Source: Methylobacterium currus
Lineage (GTDB): Bacteria; Pseudomonadota; Alphaproteobacteria; Rhizobiales; Beijerinckiaceae
Length of the DNA stretch: 64,000 bases
Assembly: GCF_003058325.1 (NCBI RefSeq)
Contig: NZ_CP028843.1
Location: 4,252,001 to 4,316,000 of the forward strand
Reading direction: 5' to 3'
In this document: piece by piece, positions 11,746-21,729 of the stretch
Layout of the letters: each line of letters opens with the position of its first letter
Numbering within the stretch: position 1 is the stretch's first letter
Position numbers and translations under genes: made by a program
Notes under the pieces: generated by a model
Databases searched by the model: none
The model's input: only the letters and a program-made list of their open reading frames with translations
What the model was told of the DNA's origin: nothing

Positions 11746-11856
11746 GCGGAGCTCCGGCGGGCGTCGACGGCGCCCTGGGATCGAGGACGCCAATGTCACA
11801 CGGGCTTCTTGACCGGTGAATGTCTCGCGCGCAAAGCGGTGCAGCGTCACGACGCG

Positions 11857-11884
11857 TTGGTTCGGGCTGCCTTTGCGCTATGTA
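11857..11884 (+). promoter_or_regulatory. Candidate hemH promoter
   Basis: TTGGTT (11857-11862), a 16-bp spacer and TATGTA (11879-11884), about 73 bp before the hemH start. It is a moderate match to a sigma-70-type promoter and is offered as a candidate only. Confidence 0.3.
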
Positions 11885-11957
11885 GACGGCCACCCGACGC
11901 GAAGACAGACGGGCCCGGGCGCGCCATCCTCCGGGCCGACCAGCAGACCGGACGACC

Positions 11958-13082
11958 ATGAACGAGGTGACTCCGAACGCCGCGCTCGCCCGCGGCGCCA
12001 CTCCTGTCGGACAAGCGGGCGCCAGCGCCGCCGGCCAGGCCGGAGCCAAGTCCGTCGGCGGAGCCGGTACCTTGCCGGCCGACCACCCGGCCGTGCGCTG
12101 GGGCCGGATCGGCGTGCTCCTGATGAATCTCGGCACGCCGGAGGGCACGAGCTACTGGCCGATGCGCCGCTACCTCAAGGAGTTCCTGTCCGACCGGCGG
12201 GTGATCGAGGTGCCGCGCGCGATCTGGTGGCCGCTCCTCAATCTGGTGATCCTGACCAAGCGCCCGGGCCCCAAGGGGCGCGATTACGCCTCGGTCTGGA
12301 ACACCGAGCGCGACGAGGGCCCGCTCAAGACTATCACCCGCGGCCAGGCCGAGAAGCTCCAGGCGGCGATGGGTGACAAGGTCGTGGTCGACTGGGCGAT
12401 GCGCTACGGCAAGCCCGAGGTCGACCAGCGCATCCAGGCCCTGCTCGAGCAGGGCTGCGACCGCATCCTGCTGGTGCCGCTCTATCCGCAATACGCCGCC
12501 GCGACCTCGGCCACCGCCTGCGACCAGGCGTTCCGTGCGCTGATGAAGATGCGCTGGCAGCCCACCGTGCGCGTCTCGCCGCCCTATCACGACGACCCGG
12601 TCTATATCGAGGCGGTGGCGAGCGCGATCCGGCGCGACCTCGCCGCCCTCGACTTCGAGCCCGAGGTCATTCTCACCTCGTTCCACGGCGTGCCGAAATC
12701 CTACCTGCTGAAGGGCGACCCCTATCACTGCCAGTGCGTGAAGACCGGTCGGCTGATCCGCGAGGCTCTGGGCTACTCGCCGGAGCGGATGCGGGTGACG
12801 TTCCAGTCGCGTTTCGGCAACGAGGAATGGCTGAAGCCCTATACCGACGAGACCGTGAAGGAGCTGGCGGCTAAGGGCGTGAAGCGCCTCGCCATCGTGG
12901 CACCGGGCTTCACCGCCGACTGCCTCGAGACGCTGGAAGAGCTCGACGGCGAGAACCGGCACTATTTCGAGGAAGGCGGCGGCGAGCATTTCGCCTACCT
13001 GCCCTGCCTCAATGACGGCCCGGAGGGGATGCGGGTGATCGAGCACGTCGTCGCCCGCGAGCTGAAGGGCTGGCTCGACTGA
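11958..13082 (+). CDS. hemH: Ferrochelatase
   Basis: 374 residues. It inserts ferrous iron into protoporphyrin IX, the last step of heme synthesis. Clear family features are GVLLMNLGTPEG near residue 54, RRYLKEFLSDRRVIE, the PLYPQYAAATSAT stretch, the catalytic-His loop SFHGVPKSYLLKGDPYHCQC, and the AIVAPGFTADCLETLEEL segment. The first ~50 residues are an Ala/Gly-rich, low-complexity extension (repeated GQAG) not needed for the fold, so a later start is possible although no good internal ATG precedes the domain. The alkyltransferase gene follows 63 bp downstream. Confidence 0.96.
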   Translation: MNEVTPNAALARGATPVGQAGASAAGQAGAKSVGGAGTLPADHPAVRWGRIGVLLMNLGTPEGTSYWPMRRYLKEFLSDRRVIEVPRAIWWPLLNLVILTKRPGPKGRDYASVWNTERDEGPLKTITRGQAEKLQAAMGDKVVVDWAMRYGKPEVDQRIQALLEQGCDRILLVPLYPQYAAATSATACDQAFRALMKMRWQPTVRVSPPYHDDPVYIEAVASAIRRDLAALDFEPEVILTSFHGVPKSYLLKGDPYHCQCVKTGRLIREALGYSPERMRVTFQSRFGNEEWLKPYTDETVKELAAKGVKRLAIVAPGFTADCLETLEELDGENRHYFEEGGGEHFAYLPCLNDGPEGMRVIEHVVARELKGWLD

Positions 13083-13145
13083 GCGGTGGACGGGGCCGAC
13101 GCGGCCATCCCGCCGGCCCCGTCCCCGGCCTATCCTCTGGCCGTC

Positions 13146-13709
13146 ATGCCCGCGCCCGTCCCCTTCCTCCTCGGCACCCTCCCGACCCCGATCGGCACGA
13201 TGCTGCTGGTCTTCGACGAGGACGCGGCCTTGCGCGCCCTCGACTGGTCGGACCACGAGGACCGGATGCGGCGCCTGCTGCGGCTGCATTACGGCACCGC
13301 CTTCGCTCTCCACGAAGCCCCGCCGCCGGCGGTGCTTCGTGATCCGATCGACGCCTATTTCGCCGGCGATCTCGGGGCCATCGACGGCGTTGCGGTCCGT
13401 CACAACGGCACCGTCTTCCAGCGCGAGGTCTGGGCCGCGCTGCGGCACATCCCGGCCGGCACCACACTGAGCTACGGCGCCCTCGCGCAGCGTCTCGGGC
13501 GGGACAAGGCGGTGCGGGCGGTCGGGCTCGCCAACGGTGCCAACCCGGTCGGCCTCGTGGTGCCGTGCCATCGGGTGATCGGGGCGAATGCGAGCCTCAC
13601 AGGCTACGGCGGCGGCCTCGAACGCAAGCGCTGGCTCCTCGCCCATGAGGGGGTGGCGCTTGAAAGGGGAGCGGTCGGGGGCCGGCAGGGAATGCTGGAT
13701 CTCGGGTGA
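13146..13709 (+). CDS. ogt: Methylated-DNA-protein-cysteine methyltransferase
   Basis: 187 residues. A suicide repair protein that moves the O6-alkyl group of guanine to its own cysteine. The acceptor motif PCHRV has C141. The helix-turn-helix segment (FQREVWAALRHIPAGTTLSYG, with the R-finger in GRDKAVRAVGLANGANP) and the C-terminal GYGGGLERKRWLLAHE are standard. The GTG at 13086 in the same frame would add 20 Pro/Ala-rich residues; ATG 13146 is preferred. A second alkyltransferase activity is present in ada at 26.9 kb, so the organism has both the single-domain and the adaptive form. Confidence 0.93.
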   Translation: MPAPVPFLLGTLPTPIGTMLLVFDEDAALRALDWSDHEDRMRRLLRLHYGTAFALHEAPPPAVLRDPIDAYFAGDLGAIDGVAVRHNGTVFQREVWAALRHIPAGTTLSYGALAQRLGRDKAVRAVGLANGANPVGLVVPCHRVIGANASLTGYGGGLERKRWLLAHEGVALERGAVGGRQGMLDLG

Positions 13710-13926
13710 GGCGAGTTGGCCGACGGACGCGCCTTCCCGTCACGGCCGGCTTGGCCGATCATCCGCAAGCGTGACAGCAGGCGCAGCGTATCGGCGTCCC
13801 CCCACCTTTGGTTCCATCCTGGGTACCGGCGATCGACGATCGCACCGGAGCGGAGCGGCGTCGGCCTTCGCGTCCAGTCGATCTCCGATCGCCGACCCCT
13901 TCAGGGTTTCCCGGTCGAGCGCGCTC

Positions 13927-15402
13927 TCAATGTCCCGAAGCGAGCGCCGCGCCCGGCTTGTCGTGGGTGCCGAGCGTCTCGACCAGGGTGGCCGAGGCCG
14001 CGTTGAGCCCGGCGATCTCCACCGGCACGCCGTGATGGCGGAACTTCAGGACCACGCGGTCGAGGGCGTTGACGGCGGTCAGATCCCAGAAATGGGCCTG
14101 CGTCAGGTCGATCACCACGCCCGTCAGATCCTCCTCGCGGAAGTCGAAGCCGGCATGGAAGGCCTCGGCCGTCGCGAAGAAGATCTGGCCGGTGACCCGG
14201 TAGGTCCGGACGGAACCCTCGCGCGCCGACGCGACGGAGAAGAACCGGGTGACCTTGTGGGCGAAGAACAGCCCGCTCAGGACCACGCCGAACAGCACGC
14301 CCTTGGCGAGGTCGTGGGTCGCGACCACCACCGCAACGGTGCCGAGCATCACGATGCTCGACGTGGTCGGATGGGTGACGAGGGTGCGGATCGAGCGCCA
14401 CTGGAAAGTGTTGATCGACACCATGACCATCACCGCGACGAGGGCCGCCATCGGGATCCGCGCGACGTAAGGCCCGAGCACCACGATCAGGAACAGCAGG
14501 AAGGCGCCGGCCCACAGGGTCGAGAGCCGGCCGCGGCCGCCCGATGAGACGTTGATCACCGACTGGCCGATCATCGCGCACCCGGCCATGCCGCCGAACA
14601 GGCCGGCCGTGACGTTGGCCAGGCCCTGGCCGGCACATTCGCGGTTCTTGTTCGAGGTGGTGTCGGTGCGCTCGTCGACGATCGCGGCGGTCATCAGGCT
14701 CTCGAGCAGGCCGACCATGGCCAGCGTCAGCGAATACGGCAGGATGATCCGCAGGGTCTCGAGGGTGAGCGGCACGGAGGGCAGGGCGAAGCTCGGCAGC
14801 TCGCTCGGCAGGGCTCCCATGTCGCCGACGGTGCGGATGCCGAGACCGAATCCGATTGAGATTGCAGTGAGCAGCACGATGGTGACCAGCGCCGAGGGCA
14901 CGGCCTTGGTCAGGTAGGGCAGGCCGTAGATCAGCGCGAGGCCGGCGGCGGTCATAGCGTAGACGACCGGCCCGCGGCCGATCAGCTCCGGCATCTGGGC
15001 GAGGAAGATCAGGATCGCGAGCGCGTTGACGAAGCCGGTGACGACCGAGCGCGAGACGAAGCGCATCAGGTTGCCGAGCTTGAGGGCCCCGGCGGCGATC
15101 TGGATCAGGCCGGTGAGGATCGTGGCGGCGAAGAGGTGGCCGAGGCCGTGATCCTTGACCAGTGTCGTCATCACCAGCGCCATCGCGCCGGTGGCGGCCG
15201 AGATCATCGCCGGGCGCCCGCCCGCGATCGCGGTGACCACCGCGATGCAGAACGAGGCATAGAGCCCGACCTTCGGGTCGACCCCGGCGATGATCGAGAA
15301 CGCGATCGCCTCCGGAATGAGGGCGAGCGCCACGACGGTGCCGGCCAGGATTTCGCGCGTGACGTCGGGCGCCCATTCGCGCCGCAGGCGGACGAGGTTC
15401 AT
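13927..15402 (-). CDS. SulP-family inorganic anion transporter
   Basis: 491 residues. An integral membrane protein with roughly 10-12 hydrophobic helices followed by a C-terminal STAS domain. The N-terminus [21 protein letters not shown] leads into [24 protein letters not shown], the hallmark of SulP carriers. The signature [29 protein letters not shown] is present at mid-length. The STAS domain occupies about 390-480 ([21 protein letters not shown]). Substrates in the family include sulfate, bicarbonate and dicarboxylates; this one cannot be assigned. It stands alone between intergenic regions; no partner carbonic anhydrase or sulfate-assimilation gene is adjacent. Confidence 0.93.
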   Translation of the reverse strand: MNLVRLRREWAPDVTREILAGTVVALALIPEAIAFSIIAGVDPKVGLYASFCIAVVTAIAGGRPAMISAATGAMALVMTTLVKDHGLGHLFAATILTGLIQIAAGALKLGNLMRFVSRSVVTGFVNALAILIFLAQMPELIGRGPVVYAMTAAGLALIYGLPYLTKAVPSALVTIVLLTAISIGFGLGIRTVGDMGALPSELPSFALPSVPLTLETLRIILPYSLTLAMVGLLESLMTAAIVDERTDTTSNKNRECAGQGLANVTAGLFGGMAGCAMIGQSVINVSSGGRGRLSTLWAGAFLLFLIVVLGPYVARIPMAALVAVMVMVSINTFQWRSIRTLVTHPTTSSIVMLGTVAVVVATHDLAKGVLFGVVLSGLFFAHKVTRFFSVASAREGSVRTYRVTGQIFFATAEAFHAGFDFREEDLTGVVIDLTQAHFWDLTAVNALDRVVLKFRHHGVPVEIAGLNAASATLVETLGTHDKPGAALASGH

Positions 15403-15708
15403 GAGGGAGAGCTTTCAGGGAGGCGCGACGAGGCGCGCGAGGACGGCCGGCCGCAGGCAGCGGACGGGCACGGAAGAACGGACGTGCGAAGAGGACGCGG
15501 GAGAGCGGGGCGCTACGGCGGCGTGAGCCGCGAGACCAGTAAGGCTCGATCCTGCATCATGGCTCGCCCCTTAGCACGGGCCTTCGCTGCACCGCAACCG
15601 GGCGGCGTGGATTTCATGTCGCGATGTGAGGCACGCACCGCCTTTCCCGAACGGCGGGGACGACGCCGAGGACGATTGGGGCGGGGCGAGGAGCCCGATG
15701 GATCGACG

Positions 15709-15745
15709 AAAAGACCCGCCCCTCGGTCGAGGAGCGGGTCTTTTT
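15709..15745 (-). terminator. Terminator after hpnN (bidirectional-looking)
   Basis: Perfect 11-bp stem AAAAGACCCGC / GCGGGTCTTTT (15709-15719 with 15734-15744) around a GC-rich loop. The stem carries A/T runs on both sides, so it can work in either direction. It lies about 22 bp past the hpnN stop. The rest of the gap 15403-15708 shows no gene or clear signal beyond sulP promoter space. Confidence 0.85.
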
Positions 15746-15766
15746 CGATGCCGGGCTTATCCGCGT

Positions 15767-18412
15767 TCAGGCCGGGATCAGCGGATCGCGCCGGGCCGCC
15801 GCCTCGGGCACCCCGTCCTTTGCCTTCTGCCTCGGCGGCGGGCCAAGGAAGGCCGGGACGATGAAGAAGGCGGCGACGAGGGTGAAGAACAGCGACAGGG
15901 CCAGCAGCTTGCCCATGCTGGCGGTGCCCGGGTGGCTCGACAGCACCAGCGAGCCGAAGGCGGTGCCGGTGGTGAGCGCCGAGAAGAAGATCGCCCGGGT
16001 CAGGCTCGAGGCCAGCATGTCGGCGACGCCGGCCCGCCAGGCGATCACGTAGTAGATGTGGAAGGCCACGCCCACCGCCAGCATCAGCGGCAGCGCGATG
16101 ATGTTGGCGAAGTTCAGCGGCATGCCGATGAGGTAGAGCGCCTCGAGCGTCCACAGGGTGGCGAGCACCAGCGGCCCGAGGGCCATGGCGACGTCCCAGG
16201 GCCGGCGCAGGGCCACCGACAGGATGATGAAGATCGAGGCCAGCGCCAGCAGGCCCGCCTCGATGAAGGCGCCCAGGATGGTGTGGCTCGACCGGGTGGT
16301 GGCGACCGGCGCGCCGGTGGCGTGGGGTGCGACGCTGAGCACTTCCTTGGAGAAGCGCCGCAGCACCGTGTTGTCGTTCGAGTTGCCCTTCGGCTGGACC
16401 TCGATCCGGGCGCGGCCGTCGGCGGCGATCCAGTCTGAGCGGATCTGCGCCGGCAGGTTCTCCAGCGTGATCTTCGCCGGCGCGAGCAGGCTGCGCAGGC
16501 GGGTGAGCAGGGCCTTGAGGTTCGGCACCACAGCGGCGGCGGCGGCCTCGCGCACCGAGGGCTCGGCGCCGGCGAGGCGGTCGAGGGTGTCGGTGAAGCC
16601 CTGGATCGTCGCGAGCGGGCCGGAGGCGGGCCCTTGCCCCTGCGCGCCCTGCGAGATGCCCCGCAGCGCGGTCACCGCATTGCGGATCGCCGTCACCACC
16701 TCGCGGTCGTTCGGCGCCGGCGCGACGCGGGGCGGGCTCAGCACCGGCCCCAGGACCTGCGCGGCGTCCTCGATGGTCGCGAGCTTCTGGTCCTGGTCGG
16801 CGGGCACGAAGGTGTCGATGTCGATCGCCCCGGCGACGCTCGGCAATTCGGTCAGCTTCTTGACCATCGGGGCGATGGCGTCGCGGTTCGGGACGACCAC
16901 GTCGATGGTGTTGGGGCTGGTCTTCGGATCCTTGGTCAGGTCGAGATAGGTCGCGACCGATTCCACCTTCGCACTGCGCAGGTGCATCGGATTCGAGTCG
17001 AAGGGCAGCCAGTAGAGCAGGGGCAGGCCCGCCACCGTGACGAGGCCGGTGAGCACCAGGACCAGCTTGCGGTTGGCGAGAATCCAGTGGTCGACCGAGG
17101 CCATGCTGGCGGTGCCGACCTCCTGCTTCTCGCCCGGCGGCCGCAGCACGGCGATCAGCGCCGGCAGAACGGTGAGAGAGAACAGGTAGGCGACGATCAT
17201 GCCGACGCCGGCGATCAGGCCGAGCTCGGACACGCCGCGGAAATCGGTCGGCAGGAACGAGAAGAAGCCGGCGAGCAGCGACACCGCCGCCAGCGTCAGC
17301 GACCAGCCGACGCCGCGGGCCGCCGAGCGGATCGCCCGGACGAGGTCTGCCTCGACGAAGCGGTCGGCGCGGTAGCGCACCGCGAACTGGATACCGAAAT
17401 CGATGCCGAGGCCGACGAACAGGGCCGCGAAGGCGACCGAGATCGGGTTCAGCTCCCCCACCATCAGGAGGCCGAGCGCGGCGGTGACGATGAGCCCCGC
17501 GAAGGTGGTGACGAGCACCGCCACGACGAGGCTGCCCGAGCGCAGGGCCAGCCACAGGAACAGCACGATGGCGCCGCCGGTGACCGAGTAGTTCAGGGCC
17601 GCGTCGTCGGCGAGCGTCGCGAATTCGTCGTCGGCCACCGCGACCTGGCCGGTCAGGCGCAGCCGCACCCCGTGGGCCTCGGTCAGGCCGAGGTTGCGGG
17701 CGGTCTCGCGGATCAGCGCGGACGCCTTCTCGCCGGGCTGAAGGGCGTCGTAGTCGAGCACCGGCTGGGCGATGACGAAGCGGCGCAGGTCGCTTGGCTC
17801 CGCCTTGCCGCCCGCCAGCAGCAATTGCCACGAGAGCTGGGCCGGCTCGCCCTTCAGAACCTTGTCGAACACGTCCTTCATCTGGCCCATCGGGCCGACG
17901 AGGTCGTCGGGCTTGGCCTGGCCGGCCTTCACCCCCTGGGCCCCCATCACCATCGCCTGCATGATGCCGCGCAAGGACGGGTCGGCGGCGAGCGGCCCGA
18001 GCAGGCCCTGCTGCTGGATCAGCCGCTCGGTGGTCTGCTCCAGCTCCTTCTGGGGCATCAGCAGCAGACCGTTCTTGTCGAAGAACGGGCCGCCATCCGG
18101 CCGGTAGACCACCGGCAGCAGGTCCTTGCGCGAGGACAGGGCCTGGGTCAGGCGGTTCGCCGCTTCCTCGGCCTGTTCCGGCGTGCGGCCGTCGATGACG
18201 GCGACGAGCAGGTTGCTGCGCTGCGGAAAGGTCTTCTCGAACTGGATCTCGTCCTGGCGCCAGGGCACGTCCGGCGTGATCAGGCGCTCGACGTCGGTGT
18301 TGATCCGGAAGAGGTGCGCCGCCGTGACGGCGCTCGCGACGGTGAGCAGCAGCGCCGCCACGAGGACGAGCCAGCGCCGGTGTACGGAAAACGCCACGAG
18401 CCGTTCGATCAC
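15767..18412 (-). CDS. hpnN: Hopanoid transporter HpnN (RND/MMPL family)
   Basis: About 881 residues. An RND-type inner-membrane transporter that moves hopanoids to the outer membrane in Methylobacterium-type bacteria. There is an N-terminal helix (RRWLVLVAALLLTVASAV), then a large periplasmic loop (about 45-270). Next come five or so helices with GLGIDFGIQFAVRYR, the RND/SSD-like motif D, then a second periplasmic loop and second helix set ending near EAAARRDPLIPA. The gene is the reverse neighbour of ispH-hpnH, which supports the assignment. GTG 18412 follows GAGGCAGG and is preferred to a GTG at 18448. A strong terminator follows. Confidence 0.93.
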   Translation of the reverse strand: MIERLVAFSVHRRWLVLVAALLLTVASAVTAAHLFRINTDVERLITPDVPWRQDEIQFEKTFPQRSNLLVAVIDGRTPEQAEEAANRLTQALSSRKDLLPVVYRPDGGPFFDKNGLLLMPQKELEQTTERLIQQQGLLGPLAADPSLRGIMQAMVMGAQGVKAGQAKPDDLVGPMGQMKDVFDKVLKGEPAQLSWQLLLAGGKAEPSDLRRFVIAQPVLDYDALQPGEKASALIRETARNLGLTEAHGVRLRLTGQVAVADDEFATLADDAALNYSVTGGAIVLFLWLALRSGSLVVAVLVTTFAGLIVTAALGLLMVGELNPISVAFAALFVGLGIDFGIQFAVRYRADRFVEADLVRAIRSAARGVGWSLTLAAVSLLAGFFSFLPTDFRGVSELGLIAGVGMIVAYLFSLTVLPALIAVLRPPGEKQEVGTASMASVDHWILANRKLVLVLTGLVTVAGLPLLYWLPFDSNPMHLRSAKVESVATYLDLTKDPKTSPNTIDVVVPNRDAIAPMVKKLTELPSVAGAIDIDTFVPADQDQKLATIEDAAQVLGPVLSPPRVAPAPNDREVVTAIRNAVTALRGISQGAQGQGPASGPLATIQGFTDTLDRLAGAEPSVREAAAAAVVPNLKALLTRLRSLLAPAKITLENLPAQIRSDWIAADGRARIEVQPKGNSNDNTVLRRFSKEVLSVAPHATGAPVATTRSSHTILGAFIEAGLLALASIFIILSVALRRPWDVAMALGPLVLATLWTLEALYLIGMPLNFANIIALPLMLAVGVAFHIYYVIAWRAGVADMLASSLTRAIFFSALTTGTAFGSLVLSSHPGTASMGKLLALSLFFTLVAAFFIVPAFLGPPPRQKAKDGVPEAAARRDPLIPA

Positions 18413-18823
18413 GATGCGAAGCCTGCCTCTAGCTCGCGGGCCGGCCACGGGGCGGCCCGGTGAAATCCTGAAGATCGGCCCGACGGCCCCGCCGGGACGG
18501 CGACATCCCGTGAAGAGCCCGCACCGGCCGGGACCAAACTAGCGCGCGGGGCAGCGGCGCCCATGGTCGCGGTGTGCACATGCGTCACGGCAACGCTCGT
18601 CAGGAGCGCCTCCGTGGCGCGCTAGGTAATGACCCGCAGGCGCGATTGCAACGCATTGAGCCGACACGGATCCCTGATCCGGACGGTCCGCGCCGCCCAC
18701 AGCCGCCGCGCAAGCTCGGCTTTACGCCACCGGCGCCCGCGCCTTACACCACGGACCGGGAAGGGTTTTGCCCGGCCGGGGCGGAGCCCGGACCGGGATC
18801 GCCGCGAGAGGGACGGAGGGCCG
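18413..18823. other. Divergent promoter region between hpnN and ispH
   Basis: About 410 bp with no believable gene. It should carry the promoters of hpnN (left) and of ispH-hpnH (right). The ispH frame stays open upstream to 18629, but that extension is Arg/Pro-rich and lacks family similarity. No clear operator was recognised. Confidence 0.5.
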
Positions 18824-19774
18824 GTGGCGGGAACGCGGGAGAACGGGCTCGACCTCGTGCTGGCCCAGCCCAGGGGCTTCTGCGCCGGGGTGGTGCGGGC
18901 GGTCGACATCGTCGAGCGCGTGCTCGCCCGGCGCGACGGCCCGGTCTATGTCCGCCACGAGATCGTCCATAACGGCCGCGTCGTCGCCGACCTCAAGGCC
19001 AAGGGCGCACGGTTCGTCGACAGCCTCGACGCGGTGCCGGACGGGGCCACCACGATCTTCTCGGCCCATGGCGTGTCGCGGGCGGTCGAGGCGGAGGCGG
19101 CGCGCCGGGGCTTGCCCGTAATCGACGCCACCTGCCCGCTGGTCGCCAAGGTGCACGCGCAAGGGAGGCGCTACGCCGCGCAAGGGCGCACGGTGATCCT
19201 GGTGGGGCATGCCGGCCACGCCGAGGTCGAGGGGACGCTGGGGCAGATCGACGGCGAGGTCCACCTCGTCGGCAGCGTGGCCGAGGCGGAGAGCCTCGAC
19301 CTCTCCGCCGACACGCCGCTCGCCTACATCACCCAGACGACGCTCAGCGTCGACGACACGCGGGCGATCATCGCCGCCTTGAGCCGGCGCTTCCGCGACC
19401 TCGTCGGGCCCGAGACCCGGGACATCTGCTACGCGACCCAGAACCGCCAGGCCGCCGTGCGGGCCCTCGCGGAGGTCGCCGACCTGATCCTGGTGGTGGG
19501 GGCGCGCAACTCCTCGAACTGCAACCGCCTGCGCGAGATCGCCGCCGAGGCCGGCCGGCCGAGCCACCTCGTCGAGGGGGCGGAGGATCTGGCGGGGATC
19601 GATCTCGGCGCGGCCCGCACCCTCGGCCTCACCGCCGGCGCCTCGACTCCCGAGGTGGTGATCGCGGAGGTGATTGCTGCGCTGCAGCGTCGCACCCCCC
19701 TGCGGATCTCCACCCTTCCTGGCATTATCGAGAGCGCGAGCTTCCCGCTCCCGTCGAGTTTGGGCCACACCTAG
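18824..19774 (+). CDS. ispH: 4-hydroxy-3-methylbut-2-enyl diphosphate reductase
   Basis: 316 residues. The last enzyme of the MEP isoprenoid pathway; it makes IPP and DMAPP and needs a [4Fe-4S] cluster. The three cluster cysteines are visible in [27 protein letters not shown] and NSSNCNRL. The HGVSR and [11 protein letters not shown] motifs (substrate-binding histidines) are also seen. The start is a GTG at 18824 just after GGACGGAGGG. It precedes hpnH in the same direction (122 bp), so precursor supply and hopanoid side-chain synthesis are probably co-expressed. hpnN is divergent. Confidence 0.96.
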   Translation: MAGTRENGLDLVLAQPRGFCAGVVRAVDIVERVLARRDGPVYVRHEIVHNGRVVADLKAKGARFVDSLDAVPDGATTIFSAHGVSRAVEAEAARRGLPVIDATCPLVAKVHAQGRRYAAQGRTVILVGHAGHAEVEGTLGQIDGEVHLVGSVAEAESLDLSADTPLAYITQTTLSVDDTRAIIAALSRRFRDLVGPETRDICYATQNRQAAVRALAEVADLILVVGARNSSNCNRLREIAAEAGRPSHLVEGAEDLAGIDLGAARTLGLTAGASTPEVVIAEVIAALQRRTPLRISTLPGIIESASFPLPSSLGHT

Positions 19775-19775
19775 T

Positions 19776-19850
19776 CCCTTCCGAACGCAGCTTGGACCCT
19801 TTCGAACCTAGCTTGCTGGAAATCCGCCACTTTTCGGGCTAATCAGCCCG
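19776..19850. promoter_or_regulatory. Imperfect 21-bp tandem repeat and small hairpin upstream of hpnH
   Basis: Two imperfect copies with a 21-bp step (19776 and 19797: CCCTTCCGAACGCAGCTTG and CCCTTTCGAACCTAGCTTG) are followed by a 6-bp hairpin CGGGCT-AATC-AGCCCG at 19835-19850. Spacing of two helical turns suggests a dimeric binding site; this is inference. Confidence 0.35.
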
Positions 19851-19896
19851 CTTGGCACAGCGTACGACACGAACCACGACACAAGGAGCCTTGGTC

Positions 19897-21051
19897 TTGG
19901 GCATTCCTCTACGGTACGTCGCGAAGATCGGCGGCTACATCCTCAAGCAGCACCTCACCGGCCGCAAGCGTTACCCGCTTGTCATGATGATGGAGCCGTT
20001 GTTCCGGTGCAATCTCGCTTGCGCAGGCTGCGGCAAGATCGACTATCCGGACGAGATCCTCAACAAGCGCCTTCCGGTCGACGAAGCTCTCGAGTCGGTC
20101 CGTGAGTGCGGTGCGCCCGTCGTGGTCATCGCAGGCGGCGAGCCGCTGCTGCACAAGGACCTGCCGCAGATCGTCGAGGGCATCATCGCCCAGAAGAAAT
20201 TTGCGATCGTCTGCACCAACGCGCTGCTGCTCGAAAAGAAGATCGCGCAGTACAAGCCGAGCCCGTATTTCACCTGGTCGATCCATCTCGATGGCGACAA
20301 GGAGATGCACGACCAGTCGGTCTGCCAGCGCGGCGTCTACGACAAGGCGGTGGCGGCGATCCAGAAGGCCAAGGAGATGGGCTTCCGGGTCACGATCAAC
20401 TGCACCTTCTTCAACAACTCCTCGGCCGACAAGATCGCCGACTTCTTCGACAGCGTGACCCGGATGGGCATCGACGGCATCACCGTCTCCCCCGGCTACG
20501 CCTACGAGCGCGCCCCGGACCAGCAGCACTTCCTCAACCGCCGGGCCACCAAGGACCTGTTCCGCGGCGTGTTCCGTCTCGGCAAGGAGAAGGGCCGCGA
20601 GAAGTGGACCTTCCAGCAGTCCGGCCTGTTCCTGGACTTCCTGGCCGGCAACCAGACCTACCACTGCACGCCGTGGGGCAACCCGACCCGGACGGTCTTC
20701 GGCTGGCAGAAGCCGTGCTACCTGCTCGGCGAGGGCTACGCCAAGACCTTCAAGGAGCTGATGGAGACCACGGACTGGGACGCCTACGGCACCGGCAACT
20801 ACGAGAAGTGCGCCGACTGCATGGTGCACTCGGGCTACGAGGCCTCTTCGGTGGTCGACTCGGTGAAGAAGCCGTGGAAGCCGCTGGTCTACGCGATGCG
20901 GGGCATCAAGACCGAGGGCGAGATGGCTCCCGAGATCTCCCTTGAGAACCAGCGCCCGGCCGAGTTCGTGTTCTCACGCAACGTCGCGCAGAAGCTCTCC
21001 GAGATCCGGGACGCCAAGGCCGACGCCAAGAAGCGCGCGACAGCGGCCTAG
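19897..21051 (+). CDS. hpnH: Adenosyl-hopene transferase HpnH (radical SAM)
   Basis: 384 residues. It adds the 5'-deoxyadenosyl group of SAM to diploptene, giving adenosylhopane, the first step to extended hopanoids. The radical SAM motif RCNLACAGCGK (C38, C42, C45) is followed by IDYPDEIL, AGGEPLLHKDLP and SIHLDGDKEMHD. C-terminal cysteines sit in YEKCADCMVHSGYE. The start is assigned to TTG 19897 (GIPLRYVAKIGGYIL) because AAGGAG ends 8 bp before it and this fits the family N-terminus. An in-frame TTG at 19852 would add 15 Thr/Arg-rich residues. Its last 78 bp overlap the 3' end of the opposing hpnG gene. Confidence 0.96.
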   Translation: MGIPLRYVAKIGGYILKQHLTGRKRYPLVMMMEPLFRCNLACAGCGKIDYPDEILNKRLPVDEALESVRECGAPVVVIAGGEPLLHKDLPQIVEGIIAQKKFAIVCTNALLLEKKIAQYKPSPYFTWSIHLDGDKEMHDQSVCQRGVYDKAVAAIQKAKEMGFRVTINCTFFNNSSADKIADFFDSVTRMGIDGITVSPGYAYERAPDQQHFLNRRATKDLFRGVFRLGKEKGREKWTFQQSGLFLDFLAGNQTYHCTPWGNPTRTVFGWQKPCYLLGEGYAKTFKELMETTDWDAYGTGNYEKCADCMVHSGYEASSVVDSVKKPWKPLVYAMRGIKTEGEMAPEISLENQRPAEFVFSRNVAQKLSEIRDAKADAKKRATAA

Positions 21052-21729
21052 GGAGTCGAAGGCCGCCGACGAGTCACGGGCGAGGCGCACCAGCCCGCCC
21101 AACGTGGCCGAGCGGCGCGCCAGAGCCGACAGGACGGCGAGGATATCGGGCTCGCCGTCCGGCTTGAGGGCCTTGGCGATCGCCGCCGGCAGGGCGCGGT
21201 CGGCCGGGTCGCACACCACCCGGACGGCGCAGAACGGCAGGCCGTGCGCCTCGGCGAAGGCGGCCGCGACCTGCGATTCCATGTCGACCGCCGCGGCGCC
21301 GGTCTCGGCGCGGAGCACCGCCTTGGCGTGCGGCGACAGCACCGCCGCCTCCACCCCCGCAACATCGGCCTGGATCACCCGCGACGGCGCGTCCGCCAGC
21401 CTCTGCGCGAGGGCTGCGACGACCTGTGGGTGCGCCGTCAGGCGCTGCCCGCCCGCCAGGCTTCCGGTCACGACGACCCCGGTCGCCACCACGACGTCGC
21501 CCGGCACCAGGTCGGGATCGAGCCCGCCGGCGATGCCGATGCTCATCACCGCCCGGCAGCCCGGGCCGCTGCGCCCCTTCAGGAGATTCCGCAGCCGCTC
21601 CGGGTTGCCCCCGGCTCCCACCGTCGCCACGCCCGGCCCGGCGGCGAGCCGCGCCTCGCGGGCCAGGCCGGTCACGGCCAGCACGGGATGAGGCCCGTTC
21701 GGACCGGTGGTGTCCTCGACGACGATCAT
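20974..21729 (-). CDS. hpnG: Hopanoid-associated nucleosidase/phosphorylase HpnG
   Basis: 251 residues. A nucleoside phosphorylase-fold enzyme that removes adenine from adenosylhopane to give a ribosylhopane intermediate. Fold motifs are VMSIGIAGGLDPDLVPGDVV in the middle, and the substrate-specificity segment AVDMESQVAAAFAEAHGLPF with DMES, followed by VCDPADRALP. ATG 21729 (MIVVEDTT) begins the conserved part. The gene is convergent with hpnH and overlaps its 3' end by 78 bp (20974-21051), so the two products of consecutive steps are encoded tail to tail. It ends with a hydrophobic helix and Arg/Ala tail. Confidence 0.9.
   Translation of the reverse strand: MIVVEDTTGPNGPHPVLAVTGLAREARLAAGPGVATVGAGGNPERLRNLLKGRSGPGCRAVMSIGIAGGLDPDLVPGDVVVATGVVVTGSLAGGQRLTAHPQVVAALAQRLADAPSRVIQADVAGVEAAVLSPHAKAVLRAETGAAAVDMESQVAAAFAEAHGLPFCAVRVVCDPADRALPAAIAKALKPDGEPDILAVLSALARRSATLGGLVRLARDSSAAFDSLGRCRALLGVGLGVPDLGELLRDVA

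Noticed and set aside
16634..18463. 609-residue open frame opposite hpnN
   Set aside because: Low-complexity Gln/Arg/Glu/Asp composition typical of antisense frames; hpnN explains the region.
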